DNA of 64,000 bases from Campylobacter fetus subsp. testudinum 03-427. GTDB lineage: Bacteria > Campylobacterota > Campylobacteria > Campylobacterales > Campylobacteraceae. The position numbers and the translations under genes are program-made. Where the stretch lies: NCBI GenBank assembly GCA_000495505.1, contig CP006833.1, positions 1,364,001-1,428,000 of the forward strand, written 5' to 3'. The notes beneath the pieces were generated by a model. That model was not told the DNA's origin and made no database searches. It saw only the letters and a list, made by a program, of their open reading frames with translations. Every line of letters starts with the position of its first letter. The first letter of the stretch is position 1. Below are positions 27,703 through 37,946 of the stretch, one piece after another.

Positions 27703-28778
27703 ATCATCTCTTTTATCATATCAAAAACTTCTTTTGCTTCTATTTGCAACATACAAGCTTGATATTTACAGCTTTTTGCTATGCAAATTTCGCAAGTTCT
27801 TTCTTTTTTTATAAATTTATGTATATCGGTGTCAAAATTTGGATTTGAGTTTTTGGGTTCTGCTACGACAAATAACGCTATAGTAGGCGTTCTAAGTGCA
27901 GCTGCTATATGTAAAGGTCCTGTGTCTGGAGTGATAAAAATATCAAGCCTGTCTATCAACGCTGCTGCTTCTTTTATACTAAATTTACCAGCTAAATTCA
28001 AAACATTTTTACTATCAAGCAGTTTTTCAAGAGAGTCACACATATGTTTTTCACTAGGGCTTCCGGTTAAAACTATTTTTGCGTTAGTGCTACTTAAGAT
28101 CAAATCCCCAAGCTCTTTCCAACGCTGTAAAAACCACTGCCTAGAAACTGTACTAGCACCCATTTGAAAACCGATAAATTTATCACCACTACTTCTTTTT
28201 AAAACTTTATCTACATTTTTATAGCAGCTATCTTCCAAAAATAGCTCAAGCCTCGTATCATCAGAGTTAATCCCTATAAAACTAAGCTGTTCTAGCCTAT
28301 TTAGAACGATATATCTCAGTTTGCCGTAAGTCGCAGTGGAGTTTGAGTGAAAATGGTTGAATTTATTTTTAGAATTTGGTAATTTAAAAATATATTTTAT
28401 ACCGCTAAGAACGGCTAATGGCGTAGCTTGAGGCTCGTTTGAATGAAGCAAAAAAGCTATATCTACATTTTTAGATTTTAATATCTTTAAAGTCTTGAAA
28501 AAACCGCTCCATTTACCATTATATAAAATTACTTCATCTATAAACGGGCTATTTATAAACAGATCTGCGTTTGATGGATTTAAAAGAACTATAGCTTTTT
28601 TATCCGGATATACTTTTTTAAATTCCCTAAAAACAGGAGTGTTAAAAAGCGTGTCTCCTATGGCGGTATTACTAAAAAAACAGACAGTTTTGAAAGATTG
28701 ACTTACTGAGTTGGTTTTTATAACTTTTTTATTTCTAAGTAAAAATTTAACGACCAACTCATAAAAATTAATCCTCAT
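27699..28778 (-). CDS. GT9 heptosyltransferase-family enzyme
   Basis: The 359-aa GT9 protein has the N-terminal motif FFSNTAIGDTLFNTPVFRE and the donor-binding segment ITPDTGPLHIAAALRTPTIALF. A C-terminal cysteine cluster (CEICIAKSCKYQAC) is shared with WaaF-like proteins. An ATG start at 28778 overlaps the end of the upstream GT4 gene by 11 bp. It probably transfers heptose or a related sugar to the LPS core. Confidence 0.84.
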   Translation of the reverse strand: MRINFYELVVKFLLRNKKVIKTNSVSQSFKTVCFFSNTAIGDTLFNTPVFREFKKVYPDKKAIVLLNPSNADLFINSPFIDEVILYNGKWSGFFKTLKILKSKNVDIAFLLHSNEPQATPLAVLSGIKYIFKLPNSKNKFNHFHSNSTATYGKLRYIVLNRLEQLSFIGINSDDTRLELFLEDSCYKNVDKVLKRSSGDKFIGFQMGASTVSRQWFLQRWKELGDLILSSTNAKIVLTGSPSEKHMCDSLEKLLDSKNVLNLAGKFSIKEAAALIDRLDIFITPDTGPLHIAAALRTPTIALFVVAEPKNSNPNFDTDIHKFIKKERTCEICIAKSCKYQACMLQIEAKEVFDMIKEMM

Positions 28779-29823
28779 TTACCAACTCTTCATAAATTTG
28801 TTGCGTCTTTTTTGCCATAACTTCAGTAGAAAAGCTATCTTTTACATATTTTATACCATTTTTTGCAAACTCAGCTCTAAGATCTACATTTTCTATCAAA
28901 TTTTTCAGAGCCGTTTTCAAGCTTTCTAAATTTCCATTTTCAAACAAAAGTCCTGTTTGAGCGTCTTTGATAGCTTCTGGTATGCCTCCAACTCTACTTC
29001 CTATGCAAGCAACTCCTGCGCTACTTGCTTCTAAGATAGCAGTACCCAAAGCTTCCATATTCGATGGTAACACAAAGATATCAAGCGAACCTAAAAACTC
29101 GCTCACATTGTCTTTGTTCCCAAGCATAAATATGTTATTTCTACCGATTATAAGATTTTCTAAATTCTGTTTTTGGGGTCCATCGCCGATGATTACCAAA
29201 GCTGTTTTAGGTAAGTTTAATTCGCTAAAAGCTTCTACTAAAAGTTTATGATTTTTAGCCGCTCTTAGAACTGCTACTATACCTATCAATACTGTTTCTT
29301 CACTCAGTCCTAACTCTTTTTTTAAATTTAGTTTAAAATTTTTAGTATATTTTTGAGTATCGACACCAGTACGGATAACTTCTATCAAATTCTCTTTTAC
29401 GCCGCGCCTTATAAGAGACTCTTTTGTAGCATTTGAAACAGCTACTACTTTTGAGCTAAGATTATAGCTAAATGGTGATTTTATAGGAGTTTGCAAGTGT
29501 CTTGTACGCACGACTTTTACGCCGCAGATTTTACCTACGATAGAGCCGATATTTCCATCTTTTCCAGAATGCGTAGAGATAATCTTAATACCATTTTTTT
29601 TAACAAACCAGCAAATTTTAATAATAGTAAAAACATTATAAACTTTTTTTAGATTAAACTCTACAAATCTGCATTTTATAGGCTTTTCAAGAGACTTTGA
29701 ACCTCTATTTAGCCCGTAAAATACCTTAAATTTACTCTCATCAAGCGCGTTGATAAGACGCATAGTTCTATGCTCTTGTCCGCCAAATCCAAGTGAGCTT
29801 TCAAGCTCTAGTATATTTATCAT
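28768..29823 (-). CDS. GT4-family glycosyltransferase
   Basis: The 351-aa GT-B enzyme begins LELESSLGFGGQEHRTMRLI. The donor domain has LPSNMEALGTAILEASSAG with the E(x7)E motif, and GGIPEAIKD typical of GT4. The ATG overlaps the stop of the upstream GT9 gene as ATGA. It may correspond to a WaaG-like core transferase, but no specific substrate can be named. Confidence 0.84.
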   Translation of the reverse strand: MINILELESSLGFGGQEHRTMRLINALDESKFKVFYGLNRGSKSLEKPIKCRFVEFNLKKVYNVFTIIKICWFVKKNGIKIISTHSGKDGNIGSIVGKICGVKVVRTRHLQTPIKSPFSYNLSSKVVAVSNATKESLIRRGVKENLIEVIRTGVDTQKYTKNFKLNLKKELGLSEETVLIGIVAVLRAAKNHKLLVEAFSELNLPKTALVIIGDGPQKQNLENLIIGRNNIFMLGNKDNVSEFLGSLDIFVLPSNMEALGTAILEASSAGVACIGSRVGGIPEAIKDAQTGLLFENGNLESLKTALKNLIENVDLRAEFAKNGIKYVKDSFSTEVMAKKTQQIYEELVNED

Positions 29824-30740
29824 TTCATTACCTCGTTAACTGCGTCAAATACCGCTTGTATATTTAAATTTGAAGCCACTAAACTCTCATCTTGCAGACA
29901 TTTTGCTCCCCACGGCGACCAACGATTTATATCTGTTTTTCCAAGTATTCCTATAGTTTTTACGCCAAGTGCAGGTCCAAGATGCATAACGCCGCCATCG
30001 CACGACAAAAGTAGTTTTGCACCACTTAAAAAGCTTGCAAGTTCATTAAAACTTGATGTTTTTAGATATTTTATACCGCTTTTTTTAGATATATTTTGTC
30101 CAAAATCAGGATCTTCAGCTGTTATAACAACATTATCAAATTTAGCTTTTAAAAACTTAGATATACCCAAAATTTGCTCATCATTTAACATATTTTGAGA
30201 AATCCTGGAACTAATATGAAAAAATACAAAATCCTTGTATTGCTCACTTATAGTACCTGGTACGAAAAGTGTTTTTTCACCGTTATAGCGTACTCCAAGC
30301 GACTTTAAACACTCAAAACAGAACATAACTTCATGCTCACCTGAAAATACTACTTTATCGTTAATGCGTGATTTACCATTTTTATCGCCTACGCCGATTA
30401 TTTTTTTTGCTCTGCTAACTATGGCAAATAATTCAGCAGAAGCGGAGTAGCCAGTGCGAAATACAACCGCCGTGTCATAACCGGTTTTATAAATTTCAAA
30501 AAGCATTTTAGCTTTACCAAAAATGGCTTTTAGCTTTTGAAAAACTCCTTTTTTATGCTTCGGTTTTGTATAACTATAAATTTTATTTATAAATGGATTG
30601 TTTTTGATAACGCATTTATTATAACTATTTACTACTATATCGATTTGATCGTTACAAAAATGTTTTCTAAGCGCTTCTATAGCAGGAGTTGTGCAGATAA
30701 GATCACCTATATTATCATTTCTTATAAGTAAGATTTTCAT
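29820..30740 (-). CDS. GT9 heptosyltransferase-family enzyme
   Basis: The 306-aa protein starts KILLIRNDNIGDLICTTPA, the canonical GT9 opening, and has LLLSCDGGVMHLGPALGVKT in the donor site. Here the usual Asp-(Ser/Thr)-Gly triad reads D-G-G. It overlaps the O-antigen ligase gene by 26 bp and the following GT4 gene by 4 bp, so the five genes form one operon. It is shorter than the other GT9 members here and lacks a C-terminal cysteine cluster. Confidence 0.83.
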   Translation of the reverse strand: MKILLIRNDNIGDLICTTPAIEALRKHFCNDQIDIVVNSYNKCVIKNNPFINKIYSYTKPKHKKGVFQKLKAIFGKAKMLFEIYKTGYDTAVVFRTGYSASAELFAIVSRAKKIIGVGDKNGKSRINDKVVFSGEHEVMFCFECLKSLGVRYNGEKTLFVPGTISEQYKDFVFFHISSRISQNMLNDEQILGISKFLKAKFDNVVITAEDPDFGQNISKKSGIKYLKTSSFNELASFLSGAKLLLSCDGGVMHLGPALGVKTIGILGKTDINRWSPWGAKCLQDESLVASNLNIQAVFDAVNEVMK

Positions 30741-32019
30741 CGCTATCCTTTTTATAGTATGAGTTAAGCATCATCACAAATCCAACCATATAAAACATAT
30801 ATAATATTCGTAGATTAATTGATTCAAATAGTCCTCTTACTCCGAAATACGAGATAACTGATAAGAATATAGCTAAATATATAAGATTTCTTGTTTTTTT
30901 AAATTTAGAGTAAGATACCAAAACAAGCCAAAGTGCTATAAAAACCAACATTGATGTGCCAAATACACCATAATAATAGTATTTTCCAACAAAAAACGGC
31001 TCATCATTCCACCAAAATCTCTCACCACTATCTTTATGAATTTGCATCATAGAGATATTTGCTCCTTTGTCATTTTCATCGCGTAAAAATGAGTCATACT
31101 GGTCTTTGCCGTGCCCTAATCCGACAAAAGCTCTTGGACTATTTAACAAAAGCGGAAGTCTCTCTTTTAGTATAAGATCTCTTCCTGAGCTATATGAACC
31201 TTGCGAAAGCTTGTATTTAGCGATAGATGAGTCAAAAAGTATCAAAAAAATAGTTGCAAAACAGACTGTTGTAAAAACTACTATCTGTTTTAAATTTTTC
31301 TTATAAATATCTTTAAATCCATTTTGATAACTAATAATAAAAAATAAAACGATACAAACAAATCCAGCCAAATAACTGCCTCTAGCCCCAGCCAAAACGT
31401 CCATAATTATAGGTAAAATTATAGATAAAATCAGTGATAAAAACCGTATCAAATTTGATCTAAAAAACAGCATAGATATTAGCCCAAAAGCTAAAAATCT
31501 ATCTACATAATCAGCGTAAGCTCTGCTGATAATCCTTCCGCTCTCAAACGTCTGCGCATCGATATCGTTGAAATTAAAAAAAAGAGGTTTAGAGTAGGAA
31601 ATCGTAACAAAAATAAAAGCTAAAATAACAGAATAAAACATAAATTTTATCTTATCTTTACTGCCATCAAACCAACATAAAATAACTATCAAAAATACAG
31701 ATCCTCTCCCAAACTCACTAAAAGCTTCATTGAATGAATCAAATTTAGAATCATATGGAAAAAACGATACTACAGCAGTGTAGATAATAAAAAATATAAT
31801 AGCAAAAAATGCCGGTTTTGCGCTATTGAAATTTGTTTTTAAATTTGAAAATAGTGCTTTTTTATCTATAAAAAACAAGCAAAAAACAAGCAAAAATGAT
31901 AGGTAAAGAGATATATTTTTAACAGCGGTGAATTTAAAATGATGTTCGGTTATAAAAAATAGTGCTAAAAGTATCAAAATAACTCTATCAAAATATCTAA
32001 AAAGCGTTGTTTTGCTCAC
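30715..32019 (-). CDS. O-antigen ligase family protein (WaaL-like)
   Basis: The 434-aa polytopic membrane protein has about 11-12 helices. A periplasmic Wzy_C-type loop lies between helices, including LAGARGSYLAGFVC and the long loop with LGHGKDQYDSFLRD near residue 290. WaaL joins an undecaprenyl-linked O-chain to lipid A-core in the periplasm. Its presence suggests that full LPS, not only short LOS, is made. A GTG start at 32019 follows AAGGAA. It is the first gene of a five-gene minus-strand operon. Confidence 0.78.
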   Translation of the reverse strand: MSKTTLFRYFDRVILILLALFFITEHHFKFTAVKNISLYLSFLLVFCLFFIDKKALFSNLKTNFNSAKPAFFAIIFFIIYTAVVSFFPYDSKFDSFNEAFSEFGRGSVFLIVILCWFDGSKDKIKFMFYSVILAFIFVTISYSKPLFFNFNDIDAQTFESGRIISRAYADYVDRFLAFGLISMLFFRSNLIRFLSLILSIILPIIMDVLAGARGSYLAGFVCIVLFFIISYQNGFKDIYKKNLKQIVVFTTVCFATIFLILFDSSIAKYKLSQGSYSSGRDLILKERLPLLLNSPRAFVGLGHGKDQYDSFLRDENDKGANISMMQIHKDSGERFWWNDEPFFVGKYYYYGVFGTSMLVFIALWLVLVSYSKFKKTRNLIYLAIFLSVISYFGVRGLFESINLRILYMFYMVGFVMMLNSYYKKDSDENLTYKK

Positions 32020-32106
32020 GATTTTCCTTATAAAATAATCGTATTATAACTAACATTATATTAAAAAATATTGTAAAAACAGCTATTTTTATGTTAAAAT
32101 GATTGA

Positions 32107-33138
32107 ATGAAAAAGATAGTATTTCTAAGAACAGATCCAAGTGCTACAGGCGGAGCTGAAAGGTACTTAACAAGGCTTAAAAACGCCCTTAAAAACTCAG
32201 GTATAAGCTCAGAGATAAGAAGTTTCAAAGGAAATAAAAAGTTAAGCTCATGGCTAAAAGCACTTAAATTTAATGCTCAAGTAAAAAACGAAAAAAAAGA
32301 TGATGAGATATACTTCAGCTTAGAGCGAGTCACATCAGCTGATATCTATAGAGCTGGTGATGGGGTGCATAAAGTTTATAGATCTCTAAAACCGTTTTGG
32401 TTTTTTAATCCTTTAAATTTCGTATATGTTTATCTTGAAAAAAAATGCTTTTTAAATTCCAAAAGCATAATCGCAAACTCAAATTTGATAAAACAGCAGA
32501 TCATAGATACATACGGTATCGACAAAGATAAAATCACAACCATATACAACGGTATAAATCTTCCAACAAAAGTAGAAAAAGGAAGCGCTAAAATGCGACT
32601 TTGTGAGAAATTTGGGCTAAATTATGAGCTTCCTATACTGCTTTTTGTAGGAAGTGGTTTTAAAAGAAAAGGCGTAAGCGAGTTTCTAAACATTGTGTCA
32701 AACATATCACTCACTCTAAACACAATTATAGTAGGTAGTGATAAAAATATAAAAAAATATAAAAATCTAGCAAAAAAACTGGGTATAGACGCCATATTTA
32801 CAGGCAAACAAAGAGTTGTAAATGACTTTTATGAAGGCGCTGATATGTTTATATTTCCTACTCATTACGAGCCGTTTTCAAATGTCATTTTAGAAGCTCT
32901 TAGTTATGGATGCGTTTGCATAACAACCAAACAAAACGGTGCTAGTGAGATACTTGATAAAGATTTTATAATGGATAATCCTAAGAGTTTTGAGATAGCA
33001 AATTTCATAGAAAAAATCTTAAAAGATAGCAAACTACTCTCAAAAATACAAGCTTCAAATTTAGAATTATCAAAAAAATTCAGCATAGAAGATAACGCTA
33101 AAAAAACGATGGAAATCATAAATGCGCATACTAATTGA
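32107..33138 (+). CDS. GT4-family glycosyltransferase
   Basis: The 343-aa protein begins KIVFLRTDPSATGGAERYLTR. The donor region includes FPTHYEPFSNVILEALSYG with the E(x7)E motif EPFSNVILE. The middle segment FNPLNFVYVYLEKKCFLNS is reminiscent of WaaG-like core glucosyltransferases. The 87-bp gap to the divergent O-antigen ligase must hold both promoters. It overlaps waaF by 17 bp. Confidence 0.82.
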   Translation: MKKIVFLRTDPSATGGAERYLTRLKNALKNSGISSEIRSFKGNKKLSSWLKALKFNAQVKNEKKDDEIYFSLERVTSADIYRAGDGVHKVYRSLKPFWFFNPLNFVYVYLEKKCFLNSKSIIANSNLIKQQIIDTYGIDKDKITTIYNGINLPTKVEKGSAKMRLCEKFGLNYELPILLFVGSGFKRKGVSEFLNIVSNISLTLNTIIVGSDKNIKKYKNLAKKLGIDAIFTGKQRVVNDFYEGADMFIFPTHYEPFSNVILEALSYGCVCITTKQNGASEILDKDFIMDNPKSFEIANFIEKILKDSKLLSKIQASNLELSKKFSIEDNAKKTMEIINAHTN

Positions 33139-34066
33139 GCTGCCCACATGGCTAGGTGACGCCGTGATGGCAAGCGCTGCTGTTCAAAGTCTAGCCCTAA
33201 ACTATCCAAACTGTAAGATAACCTTTTTTGGATCAGAGATTAGCACGAGTATCTACAGCTCTTATCCAAACTGTGAAAATATCATTATCGATAATTCAAA
33301 AAAAGCTAAGTTCAGACTGTTTTATCTGCTAAAAACAGCTTTAAATTTAGATAAATTTGATATAGCCGTAAGTTTTAGAAGTCACTTTTACTCAAAAGTA
33401 TTTTTTAAATTTATAAAAGCAGACAAAAAAGCTATTTTTACACCTACAAAAAATGAAATTCATCAGGTACAAAAATATATGAATTTTATTATCAATTGTC
33501 TGAGTTTAAAACAAAGCATAGATGAGCTAAAACTGTATTTTGCTCCTTTTAAATTTAAAAACAAAACTCTAGGGCTAAATCCAGGAGCAAGCTATGGAAG
33601 CGCGAAAAGATGGTATCCGCAGTACTTTGCAGATGTAGCTATAAATTTAAAAAAGAGTTATGAAGTTGTCATTTTTGGAGGAAAAAATGAACAAAATATC
33701 TGCGACGAAATAGCATTAGAACTTGAAAAAAACGGAGTAAAATACCAAAATTTATGTAACAAAACCACTATTTGTGAGCTAGCAAGCTTTATAGCAGGTC
33801 TTGATATGTTTATCACTAACGATAGCGGTCCTATGCACATAGCAGCAGCTTTTAAAGTGCCTACTATAGCACTTTTTGGACCTACTAAGTTCAAAGAAAC
33901 CTCTCCATATAAAAATAACAATGCAAAGATACTACATCTTGATTTAGACTGTATGCCCTGTATGAAGAGAGTTTGTCCTTTAAACTCACACGAATGTATG
34001 AAAAATCTAACACCAAAAATGGTGCTAGATGCTATTTATAAGCTAAATCCACAGCTTGACAAATAG
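33122..34066 (+). CDS. waaF: Lipopolysaccharide heptosyltransferase II (WaaF)
   Basis: WaaF adds the second heptose to the inner core. The 314-aa GT9 protein has the typical opening [19 protein letters not shown], the donor site [15 protein letters not shown], and the WaaF-type cysteine cluster [18 protein letters not shown] near the C-terminus. It marks the distal end of the variable LOS region, as in C. jejuni. The last 35 bp overlap convergent gmhA. Confidence 0.93.
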   Translation: MRILIELPTWLGDAVMASAAVQSLALNYPNCKITFFGSEISTSIYSSYPNCENIIIDNSKKAKFRLFYLLKTALNLDKFDIAVSFRSHFYSKVFFKFIKADKKAIFTPTKNEIHQVQKYMNFIINCLSLKQSIDELKLYFAPFKFKNKTLGLNPGASYGSAKRWYPQYFADVAINLKKSYEVVIFGGKNEQNICDEIALELEKNGVKYQNLCNKTTICELASFIAGLDMFITNDSGPMHIAAAFKVPTIALFGPTKFKETSPYKNNNAKILHLDLDCMPCMKRVCPLNSHECMKNLTPKMVLDAIYKLNPQLDK

Positions 34067-34595
34067 TATGAATCACCAAAATATGCATCTCTTGGATTCT
34101 AGCAGTATCATTAGCAGGTATTATCAAATTTAAATCACAAAAATCATTCATAGCGCCCCCGCTTCTACCACTTAGCCCGAGTGTTTTTAGTCCGTTTTGT
34201 CTTGCTGTTTTTAGTGCTTTTAAAACATTTGCGCTATTTCCGCTAGTAGAAATTCCTATCAAGATATCACCACGTCTGCCTAAAGCCGCTGCTTGTCTTG
34301 CAAAAACCTCATCATAGCCATAATCATTTCCGATAGCAGTAAGAGCCGAAGTATCGGTGCTAAGAGCGATCCCAGCAAGCGGAGTTCTCTCTGTTTTATA
34401 ACGCCCTGTAAGTTCTGCTGCAAAATGCTGAGAATCAGCAGCGCTTCCGCCATTTCCGCATATCAAAACCTTGCCGCCATTTTTTAAAGTTTCAACCACC
34501 ATTTCACACGCTTTTAAAACATTTTCATTTAGCTCATAAGTTTTAGCTAAAGTCTCTTTGTGAGCTTCTAACTCATTTAAAAATACGGTATTCAT
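34032..34595 (-). CDS. gmhA: Sedoheptulose 7-phosphate isomerase (GmhA)
   Basis: GmhA converts sedoheptulose 7-phosphate to D-glycero-D-manno-heptose 7-phosphate, the first step to ADP-heptose. The 187-aa SIS-domain protein has the phosphosugar motif [19 protein letters not shown] (about 46-64), [11 protein letters not shown], and the helical [10 protein letters not shown]-terminus. It is the last gene of the operon gmhB-hldD-hldE-gmhA and lies 2 bp after hldE. Confidence 0.95.
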   Translation of the reverse strand: MNTVFLNELEAHKETLAKTYELNENVLKACEMVVETLKNGGKVLICGNGGSAADSQHFAAELTGRYKTERTPLAGIALSTDTSALTAIGNDYGYDEVFARQAAALGRRGDILIGISTSGNSANVLKALKTARQNGLKTLGLSGRSGGAMNDFCDLNLIIPANDTARIQEMHILVIHTICQAVDLAYK

Positions 34596-34597
34596 TT

Positions 34598-35974
34598 TTA
34601 ACCTTTTATCTTATTTATTATATTTGTGGTGCTTTTTCCATCTACAAAATTTATCAACTTTACCTCACGCACAAACTCACTTCCAACAACCTTTTTACCT
34701 GCGTAATCAGCACCTTTTACCAAAATATCGGGCTTCAACGCTTTTATCAAATTTAAAGGTGTATCCTCATCAAAAATCACAACAAAATCTACAAATTCCA
34801 AAGCCGCCAACATACTTGCTCTGTCACTTTGAGCATTTACTGGTCTATCTTCTCCTTTTAGCTCTTTAACAGATCTATCTGAGTTTAATCCTACAACAAG
34901 CATATCTCCTAGCTTTTTCGCACTTTGCAAATAACTAATATGCCCAAAATGAAGTATATCAAAACAACCATTTGTAAATACCATAGTTTTACCGCTTCTG
35001 CCCACTCTTAACAGCTCACTAAGACTTATAATCTTACGTTCAAAGCCGCTTTTTTTAGACTTCAAATTCTCGATTTCACCCCAACTAGCATCCGCACTTC
35101 CTACTTTACCAACCACAACAGCTGCTGCTAAATTTGCTATTTCTATAGACTCTTCTAAGCTCATTTTGCTAGCAAGGCAGTATCCAAGAGTAGCAAGCAC
35201 ACTATCGCCTGCTCCTGTTACGTCAAATACCTCTTTTGCAATTGCTGGAAATTTTTTTACTTCTTGATCTAAAAGCCCTATTCCATCTTCACTTAAAGTG
35301 ATTAACGAATAATCGAGCTTGAATTTATCTTTAAGCATTTTTAAAGCACTTTTTAAATCATCTTCATCATTTATCGCAAATCCAAGCGCCTCGCTAGCCT
35401 CTTTTTTATTCGGTGTTAGCAAAGTAGCGCCGCTGTATTTTGAGTAATCTTTACCTTTTGGATCTATTAAAACCATTTTCCCTGATTTTTTCGTGATTCT
35501 TATAATCTCTTTTGTAAGATATGGACTTAATACACCCTTTCCATAATCACTCAGTAACACGATATCATATCGGCTCAAAATATTTTCAAATTTAGATATG
35601 ATATCATCGCTTACGCTTATCTCGCAAACACTTTCGGTATCGAGCCTAAGAACTTGTTGATGAGCTACCATAATGCGACTTTTTTGGCTGGATTTTCGTC
35701 CTTTTTCTTTGATGATAAGCTCAGTTTTAGCGCCCCTATCTTTTAGAAGTTCAAGTATCTCATCACCCACATCATCATCGCCAACAACACTGATAACACC
35801 TACTTCGCTACCAAGAGTTTTTAAATTTGAAACAACATTTCCCAAACCGCCTAAGCGTTTAGTTTCGTTTTTGATATTTACTACTTGCACAGGAGCTTCT
35901 GGAGAGATTCTATCGCAACTTCCCCACACATAGTGATCTATCATCAAATCACCGACCACTAAAACATTAACCAT
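34598..35974 (-). CDS. hldE: Bifunctional heptose kinase/ADP-heptose synthase (HldE)
   Basis: HldE phosphorylates heptose 7-phosphate at C1 and later adenylylates the 1-phosphate. The 458-aa protein has an N-terminal PfkB/ribokinase domain (about 1-310, with [16 protein letters not shown]). A C-terminal nucleotidyltransferase domain carries [17 protein letters not shown], holding the HxGH site. Both halves look intact. The start overlaps the end of hldD by 8 bp. Confidence 0.95.
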   Translation of the reverse strand: MVNVLVVGDLMIDHYVWGSCDRISPEAPVQVVNIKNETKRLGGLGNVVSNLKTLGSEVGVISVVGDDDVGDEILELLKDRGAKTELIIKEKGRKSSQKSRIMVAHQQVLRLDTESVCEISVSDDIISKFENILSRYDIVLLSDYGKGVLSPYLTKEIIRITKKSGKMVLIDPKGKDYSKYSGATLLTPNKKEASEALGFAINDEDDLKSALKMLKDKFKLDYSLITLSEDGIGLLDQEVKKFPAIAKEVFDVTGAGDSVLATLGYCLASKMSLEESIEIANLAAAVVVGKVGSADASWGEIENLKSKKSGFERKIISLSELLRVGRSGKTMVFTNGCFDILHFGHISYLQSAKKLGDMLVVGLNSDRSVKELKGEDRPVNAQSDRASMLAALEFVDFVVIFDEDTPLNLIKALKPDILVKGADYAGKKVVGSEFVREVKLINFVDGKSTTNIINKIKG

Positions 35975-36935
35975 TTAATTCTTCCTTAAAAATACGTCTG
36001 ATCTCTGGCAAATAATCCTTAATCCCATCTTCCAAACTCCATTTTGGTTCATATTTTAACCCATTTTTTGTAGTAGTGATATTTGCTTGAGTATGAAACT
36101 GATACTGAGTGGTATATGGATTTTTTATATATTCGTTTCCTAAATTTACACCGATTTCACGCTGCAAAATATCAGCGATATCTTGAAAACTCCTAGGATT
36201 TGCTGTTCCTACATTATAAACTCCGCTTATACCATTTATAGCTAGTTTATTTGCATTTATAACATCTTTTATATACACAAAATCTCTTAAAATTTTATCA
36301 CTACCTTCAAATAATTTTGGAGTTTTGCCACTTAAAATTTGAAGCCCAAACTGCAAAATCATAGAAGCAGTTTTGTTTTTGAAAAACTCACCTCCGCCAT
36401 ATACGTTAAAATACCTAAGCCCAACGATATGAGTTTTGAACTTAGCATAAAACTCTTTAGCTAGCTCATCCATCATCAGCTTAGAAAAACCATAAACACT
36501 TGCTGGATTTTCAAGATGTCCGACAGTTTGCGGACTTGGAGCATTGCCATATGTGGCGCCGCTGCTTGCGTATATCATTTTTGAACCACAATTTTTGGCT
36601 ATTTCTAGTAGATCTTTGAACGAGTTTAAATTTATTTTTATTATCTCGTCTTGCTCACTCACAGTAGTATCTGAGATCGCTGCTTCGTGAAATATAACAT
36701 CTGGATTAAAACTCTCTATGCGTTTTAAAGTCTCTTTAGAACAGATATCGCCGCAGTAAATCTCGCCTTTGAAGCCGATTAAATTTTTAAAATGACCAAA
36801 ACTTTTTAAATTTCCGTTGCTAAAAACTTCATTACTTCTAAATTTATCCACAACCAAAACTTCATTTTCGTCCATAAAATATTTGGCTAAATTTGAACCG
36901 ATAAATCCGGCTCCTCCAGTTACTACTATTTTCAT
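35967..36935 (-). CDS. hldD: ADP-glyceromanno-heptose 6-epimerase (HldD)
   Basis: HldD converts ADP-D,D-heptose to the L,D form used by WaaC and WaaF. The short-chain dehydrogenase fold shows VVTGGAGFIGSNLAKYF, the serine region YASSGATYG and the catalytic YGFSK pair. Two ATGs lie at the 5' end. The inner one at 36933-36935 stands 6-7 nt from AAGGA and is preferred over 36941. It overlaps gmhB slightly. Confidence 0.95.
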   Translation of the reverse strand: MKIVVTGGAGFIGSNLAKYFMDENEVLVVDKFRSNEVFSNGNLKSFGHFKNLIGFKGEIYCGDICSKETLKRIESFNPDVIFHEAAISDTTVSEQDEIIKINLNSFKDLLEIAKNCGSKMIYASSGATYGNAPSPQTVGHLENPASVYGFSKLMMDELAKEFYAKFKTHIVGLRYFNVYGGGEFFKNKTASMILQFGLQILSGKTPKLFEGSDKILRDFVYIKDVINANKLAINGISGVYNVGTANPRSFQDIADILQREIGVNLGNEYIKNPYTTQYQFHTQANITTTKNGLKYEPKWSLEDGIKDYLPEIRRIFKEELNG

Positions 36936-37447
36936 ATACATTCCTTATATACTAACTTATACACGTCTAAAACGGTTTTTAAGCTGCTATCTTCGCCGAT
37001 TAAATAGCAATTATCGATACCTGCGGAGTTTGCGGCTAGTATATCGCTATTTTTATCACCTATCATCATAGAACTTTCTAAATTTATATCAAATTCGCTC
37101 AAAGCCTTTAAAATCATACCCGGCTTTGGTTTTCTACAATTGCAGTTTTCTTCTGGAGAATGCGGACAATAATATACTTTTTTTATATCAATATCCTCTT
37201 TTTTAAACTCATCAAGCATAAATTTAGTTAAATTTAAAAAATCATCTTTGGTGTAGTATCCTCTTCCTATGCCAGATTGATTCGTAACTACAAATAGCGC
37301 AAAACCAAGCTTCAAAAATCCGCGCAAAGCTTCAAAAATACCATCGCAAAACACGAAATCATCGATTTTACTAACATAACCTAAGTCTTTATTTATAACT
37401 CCGTCTCTATCTAAAAAAATCGCTTTTATTTTTTTCATAAAGTGCAT
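36932..37447 (-). CDS. gmhB: D-glycero-beta-D-manno-heptose-1,7-bisphosphate 7-phosphatase (GmhB)
   Basis: GmhB removes the 7-phosphate in ADP-heptose synthesis. The 171-aa HAD-superfamily protein has the nucleophile motif FLDRDGVINKD, a zinc-binding loop CPHSPEENCNCRKPKPG (about 99-115) and MIGDKNSDILAA as motif III/IV. Two in-frame ATGs (37447 and 37438) are possible and neither has a clear ribosome site. It is the first gene of the heptose operon and is divergent from the cytochrome c gene. Confidence 0.94.
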   Translation of the reverse strand: MHFMKKIKAIFLDRDGVINKDLGYVSKIDDFVFCDGIFEALRGFLKLGFALFVVTNQSGIGRGYYTKDDFLNLTKFMLDEFKKEDIDIKKVYYCPHSPEENCNCRKPKPGMILKALSEFDINLESSMMIGDKNSDILAANSAGIDNCYLIGEDSSLKTVLDVYKLVYKECI

Positions 37448-37527
37448 TTTACACGATTTTACATTAAATTTTTATGATTTATTTTAAATACAATACTCTT
37501 GTTTATTATTGATTATATTATCGGGTT

Positions 37528-37533
37528 TATAAT
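37528..37533 (+). promoter_or_regulatory. Candidate -10 box for the first cytochrome c gene
   Basis: TATAAT 35 bp before the ATG at 37569, with AAGGAG as ribosome binding site (37556-37561). The divergent gmhB promoter must lie in the same 121-bp gap. Confidence 0.5.
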
Positions 37534-37568
37534 TTCAAATACTAAATTTTTATTTAAGGAGAAAAATT

Positions 37569-37883
37569 ATGAAAAAAATTTTAGCTATACTAGCAATAGG
37601 CTTAGGAACTAGCTCTGTTTTTGCGGCCGATGGTGCTACTATATTTAACAAATGTAAGGCCTGTCACGGTGTAAAAGCTGAGAAAAGCTATCTAAATAAA
37701 GTTCCCGTACTTACCACAGTAGATGCTGCTGAGAGACTTGCCCTTATGAAAGAGTATAAAGCAGGTACAGTAGAAGGCGGTAAAGGTAAATTTGGAATGG
37801 GCGGTGTAATGAAAGGTCAAATGGCTACTTTAAGCGAAGCTGATATGGCTGCGGTTAATGACTACATCTCAACATTAAAATAA
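37569..37883 (+). CDS. Periplasmic class I cytochrome c (c553-like), copy 1
   Basis: This is a small electron carrier of the periplasm. The 104-aa precursor has a signal peptide ending VFA before ADG, a single heme-binding CKACHG (about 29-34) and a methionine-rich region KFGMGGVMKGQM that supplies the sixth ligand. It probably passes electrons from the bc1 complex to the cbb3 oxidase, like C. jejuni Cj1153. It is strongly similar along its whole length to the gene at 41701, with near-identical C-termini. A strong terminator follows. Confidence 0.92.
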   Translation: MKKILAILAIGLGTSSVFAADGATIFNKCKACHGVKAEKSYLNKVPVLTTVDAAERLALMKEYKAGTVEGGKGKFGMGGVMKGQMATLSEADMAAVNDYISTLK

Positions 37884-37886
37884 TTT

Positions 37887-37918
37887 AAAATAGCAGGACT
37901 TATCCTGCTATTTTTTTT
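37887..37918 (+). terminator. Rho-independent terminator after cytochrome c copy 1
   Basis: The perfect 12-bp stem AAAATAGCAGGA / TCCTGCTATTTT with loop CTTA is followed by a run of eight T. It can also end the convergent autotransporter transcript. Confidence 0.9.
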
Positions 37919-37946
37919 AAATTTAATTAAATTTAAAAACTAATTT

